64,000 nt of DNA, taken from NCBI RefSeq assembly GCF_030405905.1, contig NZ_JASATW010000006.1:62001-126000 (forward strand), in the 5' to 3' direction. Source of the DNA: Sphaerothrix gracilis (GTDB lineage: Bacteria; Cyanobacteriota; Cyanobacteriia; Phormidesmidales; Phormidesmidaceae). Position numbers and translations under genes: made by a program. Under the pieces are notes generated by a model. That model did no database searches. It saw only the letters and a program-made list of their open reading frames with translations, and was not told the DNA's origin. Shown here piece after piece: positions 19,044 to 26,941 of this stretch (positions are counted from its first letter, which is position 1; each line of letters opens with the position of its first letter).

Positions 19044-19517
19044 ATGGATGTTTTATACCCCTCTGAGGACGCCCAGCAAATTTTGCAGATTGCGATCGCC
19101 AAAGATACTGAAGCGGGCGAACTGACCCGCGATCAGCTTTTAGAAATTGCGGGCGAACTGGGCATTGCCCAGTCAACCCTGGCGGCAGCAGAGCAAGAGT
19201 GGCAGCAGCGCAAAGGCGAAATCAGCGATCAGCGAACTTTCGACCGCTACCGGCAGCAGCGGTTTCAGCACCACCTGATTCGCTACACAGTGGTCAATAT
19301 CTTCTTAGTCGCGCTGAATTTGCTGACGGGTGGCGGCCTGTCTTGGTCGCTTTATATCCTGCTAGCTTGGGGACTAGGACTCTCACTCCACGCTTGGCAA
19401 ACTTACTGGCCAAGCCGTTTCAAGTACGAAGCTGAATTTCAGAAGTGGCGTCGCCGCCGCCACCTGCATCAGTCGTTCAACAACCTGATGAACCGATTTA
19501 TTAAAGGCGTAGGCTAG
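19044..19517 (+). CDS. 2TM-domain protein
   Basis: A 157 aa protein with a charged helical N terminus (about 75 residues) and two close hydrophobic helices (about residues 80-120) before a basic tail, the layout of the 2TM domain family (histidine-kinase-associated 2TM). I preferred the ATG at 19044 over a TTG 18 nt upstream. The 3' part of this gene (from 19396) is the right-hand end of the sequence that reappears mirrored at 20253-20692. Function unknown. Confidence 0.8.
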   Translation: MDVLYPSEDAQQILQIAIAKDTEAGELTRDQLLEIAGELGIAQSTLAAAEQEWQQRKGEISDQRTFDRYRQQRFQHHLIRYTVVNIFLVALNLLTGGGLSWSLYILLAWGLGLSLHAWQTYWPSRFKYEAEFQKWRRRRHLHQSFNNLMNRFIKGVG

Positions 19518-19552
19518 AATGCTACGAGCGATCGCCACCGACTTACGCAACT

Positions 19553-19912
19553 GTGTCTGCAACTTCTGATTCTGACCCCAATTCTCAACCGCTCAAGCGT
19601 CGCTGTGTCTTGGTCTGTCAAAATCGCTCCTGCTTGAGAAGTGAAGCCGATCAGGTGCTAGCAGCTTTTCGGGCACAGACTGAGCTACCCGTATTTATCA
19701 GCCCCAGCGAATGTTTGGGGCAGTGTGGCTCCGGCCCGACCGTCAAAGTGATGCCCGATAATACTTGGTACTGCCGCGTCAAGGTCACTGACGTAGCCGA
19801 AATTGTGGAGCAGCATCTCAAGGGCGATCGCCCCGTACAGCGGCTGCTCCATCCCAGATTTCATCCCCAGTACGATGCTTACTCCTATCCGTCCGAGCAA
19901 AGCAGCCACTAG
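19553..19912 (+). CDS. Thioredoxin-like [2Fe-2S] ferredoxin
   Basis: A 119 aa protein of the thioredoxin-fold (2Fe-2S) ferredoxin family. The four cluster cysteines fit VLVCQNRSC in the first half and CLGQCGSGP in the second, with the conserved WYCRV near residue 72. It starts with GTG; no better ATG is available. The family occurs widely in cyanobacteria and transfers electrons in pathways that are mostly undefined. It is convergent with purF, the stop lying next to it. A 5'-truncated second copy sits at 20693-20973 because of an assembly fault. Confidence 0.88.
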   Translation: MSATSDSDPNSQPLKRRCVLVCQNRSCLRSEADQVLAAFRAQTELPVFISPSECLGQCGSGPTVKVMPDNTWYCRVKVTDVAEIVEQHLKGDRPVQRLLHPRFHPQYDAYSYPSEQSSH

Positions 19913-20242
19913 CTAGAGGCCGCTGCCGCCATCTTTTTCTCTAAAGCCAGCTTAGAGCGCTTAAACGGCTCCGGGATTTGCACCGGATAGTTGCCGGTAA
20001 AGCAGGCCGAGCAAAAGCTGTTGGGGTCTTGCTCAGTGGCTTCTAACATGCCTTCCCAGCTTAGATAGGCCAGAGAATCTACTTCAATCTGGGCCTCAAT
20101 CTCTTTGACTGACTTGGTGGCGGCAATGAGCTGATCCTGATTGTCAGTATCAATGCCGTAGAAGCAGGGATGGGTCACAGGCGGCGAAGAAATGCGCATG
20201 TGGACCTCAGTCGCCCCCGCATCCCGTAGGGTTTTAACAATT
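19913..20242 (-). pseudogene. Partial purF 3' end (contig-end duplicate)
   Basis: The last ~110 codons of purF, identical over this stretch to the end of the intact gene at 20970-22520. It runs straight into the N gap, so the rest of the reading frame is missing. It is almost certainly the end of one contig overlapping the start of the next and not a second gene. See the entries for the gap, the mirrored block and the duplicated block. Confidence 0.9.
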
Positions 20243-20252
20243 NNNNNNNNNN
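20243..20252. other. Assembly gap (ten Ns)
   Basis: Ten ambiguous bases mark a scaffold join. They separate the truncated purF copy on the left from the mirrored block on the right. Confidence 0.99.
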
Positions 20253-20692
20253 GCCCCGCTAGCGGGAACTCTACGACGAGGTGTTAAAGCCGATGCAGTC
20301 ACTGGAACTGCGCCGTCATGGTTCATAATAGCCCGTAGTGAAACTGCCAGCCCGGCCTCGGTGTGACGGGGTTTGTAAGCGACCCCGACTATTTATGCCC
20401 ATCGAGTCAGACACGGGCTTTTCGACGATCGTGGACTAGCCGAAGTGAAGAGTTCGTCCTCGCTAAAACTGTCTGGTTCTGTGTCGCTGCGAACTCGCCA
20501 ACTCTTAACCCCAGTCTTAGTCTTCAACGTCTGTGTCAACGCATTCAGCCACCGCTAGCGAGCATCGTAAGATCGGATGCGGAAATTATTTAGCCAAGTA
20601 GTCCAACAACTTGCTGACTACGTCCACCGCCGCCGCTGCGGTGAAGACTTTAAGTCGAAGCATGAACTTTGCCGAACCGGTCATTCAAACGG
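20253..20692. repeat. Mirror-image (reversed, not complemented) copy of 19396-19835
   Basis: Reading this 440 bp block backwards reproduces 19835 down to 19396 base for base wherever I compared it (position x here equals position 40088 minus x). It contains the end of the 2TM gene and most of the ferredoxin gene in reversed, uncomplemented order, so it encodes nothing. At the four sites in this range where the two ferredoxin copies differ, the mirror carries the left copy's base. No known process copies DNA this way, so it is an assembly or file-handling artefact. Confidence 0.97.
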
Positions 20693-20973
20693 GCTTGAGA
20701 AGTGAAGCCGATCAGGTGCTAGCGGCTTTTCGGGCACAGACTGAGCTACCCGTATTTATTAGCCCCAGCGAATGTTTGGGGCAGTGTGGCTCCGGCCCAA
20801 CCGTCAAAGTGATGCCCGATAATACCTGGTACTGCCGCGTCAAGGTCACTGACGTAGCCGAAATTGTGGAGCAGCATCTCAAGGGCGATCGCCCCGTGCA
20901 GCGGCTGCTCCATCCCAGATTTCATCCCCAGTACGATGCTTACTCCTATCCGTCCGAGCAAAGCAGCCACTAG
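20693..20973 (+). pseudogene. 5'-truncated ferredoxin copy fused to mirrored sequence
   Basis: This copy starts in mid-gene (after the second cluster cysteine) and encodes the last ~93 residues of the ferredoxin at 19553-19912. An open frame extends upstream to 20611, but its first 28 residues come from the mirrored block and are meaningless. It should not be annotated as a second ferredoxin. Confidence 0.9.
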
Positions 20974-21303
20974 CTAGAGGCCGCTGCCGCCATCTTTTTC
21001 TCTAAAGCCAGCTTAGAGCGCTTAAACGGCTCCGGGATTTGCACCGGATAGTTGCCGGTAAAGCAGGCCGAGCAAAAGCTGTTGGGGTCTTGCTCAGTGG
21101 CTTCTAACATGCCTTCCCAGCTTAGATAGGCCAGAGAATCTACTTCAATCTGGGCCTCAATCTCTTTGACTGACTTGGTGGCGGCAATGAGCTGATCCTG
21201 ATTGTCAGTATCAATGCCGTAGAAGCAGGGATGGGTCACAGGCGGCGAAGAAATGCGCATGTGGACCTCAGTCGCCCCCGCATCCCGTAGGGTTTTAACA
21301 ATT
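20693..21303. repeat. Direct duplicate of 19632-20242 (offset 1061)
   Basis: A 611 bp second copy of the ferredoxin 3' part and the purF 3' end. I find five differences, at 19663/20724, 19699/20760, 19738/20799, 19765/20826 and 19837/20898. All are transitions at third codon positions of the ferredoxin gene and all are silent; the purF part is identical. The right copy continues into the complete purF gene. The best reading is overlapping contig ends from two closely related strains or alleles. Confidence 0.95.
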
Positions 21304-22520
21304 TTGCGGCTGGTAGTACCCCGCACAATTGAATCGTCCACGATCACAATCCGCTTGCCTTCTAGTACGTCCTTTAGCGGATTTAACTTCATCCGAATGC
21401 CCGCTTCTCGCATTTTCTGGGTTGGCTGAATAAAAGTGCGCCCTACATAGCGATTTTTGATCAGCCCCTCCGCATAGGGAATCCCGGAAGCCTGAGAAAA
21501 GCCAATCGCCGCTGGCACCCCGGAGTCCGGCACTGCAATAATTAAATCCACGTCGGCAGGAGATTCTTTGGCCAGCCGCTGTCCCAGACGCAGACGATAG
21601 CTGTAGAGGCTCTCATCATTGACCACGCTATCAGGCCGGGCAAAATAAATCATTTCAAAGATGCAGAGCTTGCGCTGTTCTTCGGCCCACTGCATTGAAG
21701 TCAAGCCAGTTTCATCGATCCAAACCAGCTCGCCGGCATGGATATCCCGCAGAAACGTTGCGCCGACAATATCTAAGCCGCAGGTTTCAGAGGCCAAAAT
21801 GTACTGAGCCGGGCCATTTTCCGTAGCGGGCGGCTCACCCAGATAGCCTAAAACCAAAGGCCGAATCCCGTGGGGATCGCGGACGCCCATCAGCCCCTTA
21901 GGAGTACCAATCGTGAGGCTAAAGGCTCCTTCACACTGCTTCAGGGCCGCGATCGCGCCACTGGCCCAGTCCTGACCGTCATTTACTGCCTCAGCGATCG
22001 CAAAGGCAATCATCTCAGAATCGGTCGTAGTCAACAAATTACAGTCACGCTCTAACAGATCTTTTCGCAAATCGGCGGTATTGACCAGGTTGCCGTTATG
22101 AGCCAGTGCCAGCGTTCCCAGCCGCGTCTCTACGACGGCAGGCTGAGCGTTGAGGACGCGGCTAGACCCAGTCGTGGAATAGCGGGTGTGGCCGACGCCA
22201 ATTTCTCCCGGCAGCTGCTGTAAAATGCTGTCGCTGAAGACCTGGGAAACCAATCCCATGTTTTTGTGCAAATGGACGCGATCGCCCTCAAAGGTGGCGA
22301 TGCCCGCCGATTCCTGCCCCCGATGCTGAAGCGAATAGAGGCCAAAATAGGTGAGCGTGGCTGCGCTTTCCCCTGGTGCGTAAGCGCCAAAAACGCCGCA
22401 GGCTTCCTCTGGTTTGTCAGCACCAGATGACTTAATAGTGGCGGCTGAGGACGGAACCTCAGAGAAAGTAGACGGATAAGACATGGATTCTGTCACCTGG
22501 GAGACCATTGAATGGGACAA
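20970..22520 (-). CDS. purF: Amidophosphoribosyltransferase PurF
   Basis: First committed enzyme of purine synthesis, making phosphoribosylamine from PRPP and glutamine. The frame is 516 aa. A ~40-residue leader precedes Cys41 (EEACGVFGAY), the expected N-terminal nucleophile after propeptide removal, and LQHRGQESAG follows. The PRPP-binding loop is VIVDDSIVRGTTS. Cysteines in SFCSACF near the C terminus fit the Fe-S-containing (Bacillus-type) subclass. The precise start is uncertain because Met occurs at residues 1, 5 and 13. It lies 241 nt downstream of purL on the same strand. Confidence 0.97.
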   Translation of the reverse strand: MSHSMVSQVTESMSYPSTFSEVPSSAATIKSSGADKPEEACGVFGAYAPGESAATLTYFGLYSLQHRGQESAGIATFEGDRVHLHKNMGLVSQVFSDSILQQLPGEIGVGHTRYSTTGSSRVLNAQPAVVETRLGTLALAHNGNLVNTADLRKDLLERDCNLLTTTDSEMIAFAIAEAVNDGQDWASGAIAALKQCEGAFSLTIGTPKGLMGVRDPHGIRPLVLGYLGEPPATENGPAQYILASETCGLDIVGATFLRDIHAGELVWIDETGLTSMQWAEEQRKLCIFEMIYFARPDSVVNDESLYSYRLRLGQRLAKESPADVDLIIAVPDSGVPAAIGFSQASGIPYAEGLIKNRYVGRTFIQPTQKMREAGIRMKLNPLKDVLEGKRIVIVDDSIVRGTTSRKIVKTLRDAGATEVHMRISSPPVTHPCFYGIDTDNQDQLIAATKSVKEIEAQIEVDSLAYLSWEGMLEATEQDPNSFCSACFTGNYPVQIPEPFKRSKLALEKKMAAAASS

Positions 22521-22761
22521 GAAAGCAGCGAGTAAGCTACAGCGCTGGCACAGCTCATTACTGAAAAATCAAGCACAAAGCCTGCCTCCATCATAAAAGT
22601 TCACGCTTTAATCAGGGACGCAATAGGGCTTAAAGTTTTCAAGACTTATTTTTAATGGTTTCTTAATATTGGGATTTTAGCACTCTACTGCTGGGATAAG
22701 GAGCGACCGCCGTCAGTGATTGGTTGATCGCATACTGATAGCGATCGCCAGTCTTTCCCCC

Positions 22762-25110
22762 CTACTGCCCCAGCTGACGTTCAATCGCCTTAGCCCAGCG
22801 ATCGCGCATATCAAAGAGGCTAAGACTGATGAGGGGAACCGCTTCGGCTGTTTGAATCACCAAGCTTTGCTCAGGACTCACCTGCCCCAAACTCAGCCAG
22901 GTGTTAGCCAGTGTTTCCTGTAGATAAGCTTCCCAAGCGGCGGCCTGCTCCGCCGCCACAGAGACGATAATCCTGGCACCACCTTCACCAAACAGCACCC
23001 GGTCCCAGCGCAGCCCCCGCTGATCAATCGCCAGCGGCAGCGTAATCTCGGCTCCCTGCTGGCCGCTGATGCAGCTTTCTGCCAGGGCGATCGCCAGTCC
23101 GCCTTCAGCACAGTCATGGGCCGATCGCACCCAGCCCTGCTGCACGCCCCAACGACAAGCCTGCTGCACGCGCCGCTCCAAATCCATGTCAATTCGAGGC
23201 GGCTTGCCTGCCACCGTTTGATGGATAGCGGCCAGGTATTCTGAACCGCCGAGGGTCACCATCTCATCTGAGCGAGTCTCAAAGGTCAGACCCAATAAAT
23301 AAATGCGATCGCCGGCGGCCTGCCAGCCCTGACCGCAGACTCGCTTTAGATCAGGGATCAAACCCACCATGCCAACTACCGGAGTGGGATAAATCGGCTG
23401 GGGCTGCCCCTGGCTATCGACAGTTTCGTTATACAGCGAAACATTGCCCCCAGTTACTGGCGTCCCAAAGGCCGCACAGCCCTCTGATAGCCCCCGGCAG
23501 GCTTCAGCTAGCTGCCAGTAGCCGGTGGGGTTTTCCGGGCTGCCAAAGTTGAGATTGTCGGTGACCGCTAGCGGTTCGGCCCCAACACAGCTCAGGTTAC
23601 GGGCGGCTTCCGCCACGGCTGCCTTGGCCCCCTCATAGGGATCTAAGTAGACATAACGGGCATTGCAGTCTACGGTAGCCGCCACGCCTCTGCTCACATC
23701 TCCACTGCCACCGAGTTGAGGCCGCAGGCGCACAATCGCCGCGTCACCGCCGCCGGGCAGCAGCACCGTGTTGTTTTGCACCTGATGGTCATATTGACGA
23801 TAAATCCATTGTTTAGAGGCAATTGTCGGCGCTGCTAGCAGGCTCAAAGTAATCTCACTCCAGCTTAGGAGTTGCCCTCCTACCTCAATCCCCCCCGCTG
23901 TACAGCCCGGTAAATCCGACTCACACCACTGCCAAGCCTGTAGGGCATAGTCAGGCGGCGTTTCTGGCAGATCTCGGTGATAGATAGGCGTGTTGTCTGA
24001 GAGGGCAGTAGCGGGAATTTCAGCGGCGATCGCCCCCTGAAAGCGAATTCGCACCGTCGGTTCTGCAATCACCCGCCCCGCTACCACGGCCTGCAGGCCC
24101 CAGCGATGGAAAATGTCGATTAGCTCTTGCTCACGCCCCGCCTGAGCCACAAACAGCATCCGCTCCTGAGATTCCGACAGCAAATACTCATAGGGCACCA
24201 TGCCGGTCTCCCGCACCGGAATCAGGTCGAGGTCAAGATCGATACCGACACCGCCCTTAGCCGCCATCTCAGCCGTAGAGCAGGTAATCCCCGCTGCGCC
24301 CATATCCTGAGCCGCTACAACCGCGCCGGTCTTAAATGCTTCCAAGCAGGCTTCTACCAGCGACTTTTCTAAAAACGGGTCGCCGACCTGCACCGCTGGC
24401 CGATCGGCCTCTGACTTGTCCGTCAGCTCGGCGCTGGCAAAGCTAGCCCCGCCCATGCCATCCCGCCCGGTGGTCGAACCGACATACAAAACCGGATTGT
24501 CAATGCCAGCCGCACCGGATTTGACAATCTCTTCCGTCTCCATCAGACCGATAGCCATGGCATTGACTAAGGGATTACCTGTGTAAGCCGGATCAAAATA
24601 AACTTCGCCGCCCACGGTTGGCACCCCAAAGCAGTTGCCATAGTGAGCAATTCCAGAAACAACCCCAGTAAAGATTTGTTTGGTGCGCGGCTGGTCTAAG
24701 CTGCCGAATCGGAGGGAATTCAGCACCGCGATTGGGCGAGCTCCCATCGTAAAAATATCGCGCAAAATGCCGCCAACGCCCGTAGCTGCTCCCTGAAATG
24801 GCTCCACGGCAGAAGGATGATTGTGAGACTCAATCTTAAAGGCCAGTCTCAGCCCCTCGCCCATATCTACCACGCCGGCATTTTCCCCCGGTCCCACTAA
24901 GATGCGTGGCCCCTCAGTGGGGAACTGCTGCAGCAGGGGCCGCGAGTTTTTGTAGCAGCAGTGCTCAGACCACATCACCCCAAACATCCCCAGCTCAGCG
25001 CGGTTGGGATGACGGCCTAAACGCTGCACAATCTCTTCGTATTCTCCTGGCTTAAGTCCTTCGGCAGCAATTTCGTCAGCAGAAAAGGGCGGAACTGAAG
25101 AAGCAACCAT
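22762..25110 (-). CDS. purL: Phosphoribosylformylglycinamidine synthase subunit PurL
   Basis: Fourth step of purine synthesis, the ATP-dependent conversion of FGAR to FGAM; this is the synthetase subunit (small PurL type, 782 aa), which works with PurS and PurQ encoded elsewhere. Typical stretches are GMFGVMWSEHCCYKNSRP near the N terminus, KIESHNHPSA, DMGAAGITCSTAEMA and DCAEGGLAIALAES. It lies upstream of purF on the same strand, a common pairing in bacteria. Confidence 0.97.
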   Translation of the reverse strand: MVASSVPPFSADEIAAEGLKPGEYEEIVQRLGRHPNRAELGMFGVMWSEHCCYKNSRPLLQQFPTEGPRILVGPGENAGVVDMGEGLRLAFKIESHNHPSAVEPFQGAATGVGGILRDIFTMGARPIAVLNSLRFGSLDQPRTKQIFTGVVSGIAHYGNCFGVPTVGGEVYFDPAYTGNPLVNAMAIGLMETEEIVKSGAAGIDNPVLYVGSTTGRDGMGGASFASAELTDKSEADRPAVQVGDPFLEKSLVEACLEAFKTGAVVAAQDMGAAGITCSTAEMAAKGGVGIDLDLDLIPVRETGMVPYEYLLSESQERMLFVAQAGREQELIDIFHRWGLQAVVAGRVIAEPTVRIRFQGAIAAEIPATALSDNTPIYHRDLPETPPDYALQAWQWCESDLPGCTAGGIEVGGQLLSWSEITLSLLAAPTIASKQWIYRQYDHQVQNNTVLLPGGGDAAIVRLRPQLGGSGDVSRGVAATVDCNARYVYLDPYEGAKAAVAEAARNLSCVGAEPLAVTDNLNFGSPENPTGYWQLAEACRGLSEGCAAFGTPVTGGNVSLYNETVDSQGQPQPIYPTPVVGMVGLIPDLKRVCGQGWQAAGDRIYLLGLTFETRSDEMVTLGGSEYLAAIHQTVAGKPPRIDMDLERRVQQACRWGVQQGWVRSAHDCAEGGLAIALAESCISGQQGAEITLPLAIDQRGLRWDRVLFGEGGARIIVSVAAEQAAAWEAYLQETLANTWLSLGQVSPEQSLVIQTAEAVPLISLSLFDMRDRWAKAIERQLGQ

Positions 25111-25427
25111 ACGCTCTTAATCACCAGGCAGATTTAAAATACAGGCTCTTATTTTACCGCCGATATCTCTGCTAGCAGCCAGAAGAATCGCTCAGAATCA
25201 TCAAGTAGCCTAAAAATGATGACAGTCGGCTTCGCAAAACTTTATTCAAGACCTCTGGCCTCGCCGCAAGCCTATGAATATGCAAAAAATGCAAGGCTAG
25301 GGGTGAACTGGAGCCGTCAATTCTCAGCGTTAGGGGAGCACCGATCAAGAACAGCCGCTTGCCTGTGATTTGAGTCACATCAAAGACTGATCCAGATCGC
25401 AATGTCCTCCGGCGTAGTTAGACATAC

Positions 25428-25461
25428 TGTAAATGACTCAACTCTAGCCGAGTCATCTACA
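25428..25461 (+). ncRNA. Candidate small RNA hairpin
   Basis: The arms TGTAAATGACTC and GAGTCATCTACA pair over eleven bases with one mismatch and a ten-base loop. It sits 16 nt before an intrinsic terminator on the same strand, with no open reading frame between or before them. I did not recognise a known RNA family such as Yfr1 or 6S RNA. No clear sigma-70 promoter is visible, so the 5' end is unknown. Confidence 0.4.
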
Positions 25462-25477
25462 GGGAACACACAATCGG

Positions 25478-25509
25478 CCGACAGCTCCTACGGGATTTGT
25501 CGGTTTTTT
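25478..25509 (+). terminator. Intrinsic terminator on the plus strand
   Basis: The stem CCGACA/TGTCGG with a 14-base loop is followed directly by six Ts. On the minus strand there is no T-run, so it does not serve the gene ending at 25512. It implies a plus-strand transcript although no plus-strand gene lies in the preceding 15 kb apart from pyk, the 2TM gene and the ferredoxin. Confidence 0.65.
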
Positions 25510-25511
25510 AT

Positions 25512-26141
25512 TTAGCGCATAGCGCCCATCGTGTTTTTCCAAGAGAGTTCTTTGCAAAGCACCTCTAGCGCCCGCCGATCGGCCCCGGCAAATAGATCGC
25601 TCTCGATCAGTTCGCTCAGAACCTGCTGGGTAAGCTGGGCGGCAAAGTTGCCCCCCGATCGCAAGAGATGGCTGTAATAGCAAAACTGAGATTTACCTTC
25701 AGCCGTTTGGTGAAACTGGTGTACCTCCCGCAAGTCCATGCGATAAACCGCTGTATTGATGGGAACAACCGCGCGGGGAATGCCGTGAATACCATAGGGG
25801 CGATCGCCCTCAGAGAAGACGCCCACCAGCGCAACCCCCAGCAGCGTCCGCGTGTCGTTGATCAGGTCGGGCGTAAAGATCGGATCTGGCTCGCTAGAGA
25901 GACGCGGGCCACTGTTGAGAAACATGGGGTTAAAAAGCTGGGAGTTGTAGATCACGCCTACGGCCCAGTGTCGCTGATGGCCTTCCAGCTTGACGAACTG
26001 GCCGAAGCCATAGTCCGCATCAGTGGGCGGTGTATCTACTTCTAGACTGTCGTCTAGCTGCACCACATAGTCACAGTGGGAGCTAGACTTAACGACTTTG
26101 CCAATCCGACAGCGATTGGGTTCAGACCTCAAAAATGTCAT
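25512..26141 (-). CDS. Conserved-looking hypothetical protein, HAS-barrel-like N terminus
   Basis: A 209 aa soluble protein. The first ~125 residues are beta-rich (RCRIGKVVKSSSHCDYVVQ, then FGQFVKLEGHQRHWAVGVIY) and recall the HAS-barrel found at the N terminus of HerA-type ATPases and ATP synthase subunits. The last ~80 residues are helical. No ATPase domain is present. I do not recognise a named family and offer the barrel only as a resemblance. It follows apcD on the same strand, but a terminator lies between them. Confidence 0.7.
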   Translation of the reverse strand: MTFLRSEPNRCRIGKVVKSSSHCDYVVQLDDSLEVDTPPTDADYGFGQFVKLEGHQRHWAVGVIYNSQLFNPMFLNSGPRLSSEPDPIFTPDLINDTRTLLGVALVGVFSEGDRPYGIHGIPRAVVPINTAVYRMDLREVHQFHQTAEGKSQFCYYSHLLRSGGNFAAQLTQQVLSELIESDLFAGADRRALEVLCKELSWKNTMGAMR

Positions 26142-26181
26142 AAGAATTATGCCACTGCGATCGCAGCGCGATCTCGCGATC

Positions 26182-26210
26182 TAAAAAGGGCACAGCTTTG
26201 CCATGCCCTT
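26182..26210 (-). terminator. Intrinsic terminator of apcD
   Basis: The stem AAGGGCA/TGCCCTT is followed on the minus strand by five Ts. It lies 90 nt downstream of the apcD stop, in the expected direction. Confidence 0.75.
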
Positions 26211-26299
26211 GGACTTTAAGCGTAACAGGTGTCCGTTCGCTACAGATGTTTTGAAAAAATGAGGAGAGGACGTTAGGTTTGCTAAGCCCTGAACAGCGA

Positions 26300-26785
26300 T
26301 TAAGACATTGCCTGGATAATGTAGTCGAAGTAGGGTGCCGCCTCTTGAGCCTCTTCCTCAGAAAGCAGCCCCAGTGAAGCTTCCTTTAAGCAACGAATGG
26401 CCTCAGCCATCCCTGGAACCGGCACGTTCAGAGCGTTATACATTTCCCGGACACCCACTAAACCAATACTTTCAATCGGTTCTTTTGAACCTGAGATGAG
26501 GCCGTAGGTGATGAGACGCAGATACCAGCCATAGTCGCGGATACAAAGCGCCCGCTGCCGCTGCCCATAAGCATTGCCCCCCGGAGCGATAAAGTCGGGA
26601 CGGCGCTTCCAGAGTTCCCGACTGGCCTGATCGACAATTTTCTTCTCGTTCTCGGCTAAAGCTGCTGCGATGCGCATCCGCTGTTCGCCCGACTTGAGAA
26701 AAAATTCAATACTCTTAAGCTCGCCCGTAGTTGGATAGCGCAGCTCATCATCAGCGTTAAGGATAACTTGACTAACAACAGACAT
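26300..26785 (-). CDS. apcD: Allophycocyanin B alpha subunit ApcD
   Basis: Phycobilisome core protein, 161 aa, one of the terminal emitters that pass energy to the photosystems. Cys81 in RALCIRDYGWYLR is the phycocyanobilin attachment site. The N terminus (SQVILNADDELRYP) and C terminus (EAAPYFDYIIQAMS) match ApcD rather than ApcA or ApcF. It is a single gene, as is usual for apcD, with its own terminator downstream. Confidence 0.95.
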   Translation of the reverse strand: MSVVSQVILNADDELRYPTTGELKSIEFFLKSGEQRMRIAAALAENEKKIVDQASRELWKRRPDFIAPGGNAYGQRQRALCIRDYGWYLRLITYGLISGSKEPIESIGLVGVREMYNALNVPVPGMAEAIRCLKEASLGLLSEEEAQEAAPYFDYIIQAMS

Positions 26786-26941
26786 GGTTAAAGACGATTG
26801 CAGTAATGTGAATAGCTATCGATAGTTTAACGACTCTAGGTACCCGCAGGAAAGCAGCTAAAATCTAGTCTTTAATGTGACACTGCCTCTGGCAATGTGC
26901 AAGAAATGTCAAGTCTCGTAAATTTTTATCCCTTTTGCTCA

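Larger units (their letters stand above)
25111..25511. other. Gene-poor 400 bp spacer with plus-strand RNA structure
   Basis: This region lies upstream of purL and downstream of the minus-strand gene at 25512. A 76-codon minus-strand frame at 25172-25402 has no coding character that I can recognise. The right end holds a strong hairpin and then a terminator pointing to plus-strand transcription (both listed separately). A small RNA or a transcript from the purL upstream region is possible. Confidence 0.5.

Noticed and set aside
20363..20593. 76-codon open frame with no homology, possible novel gene
   Set aside because: It lies wholly inside the mirrored sequence, so the frame is meaningless.
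20611..20973. Second complete ferredoxin-like gene of 120 codons
   Set aside because: Its first 28 codons lie in the mirrored block and the rest is a truncated duplicate; it is a chimera made by the assembly fault.
25172..25402. 76-codon minus-strand frame upstream of purL
   Set aside because: No recognisable domain, no good ribosome-binding site, and it lies in a region that looks non-coding.
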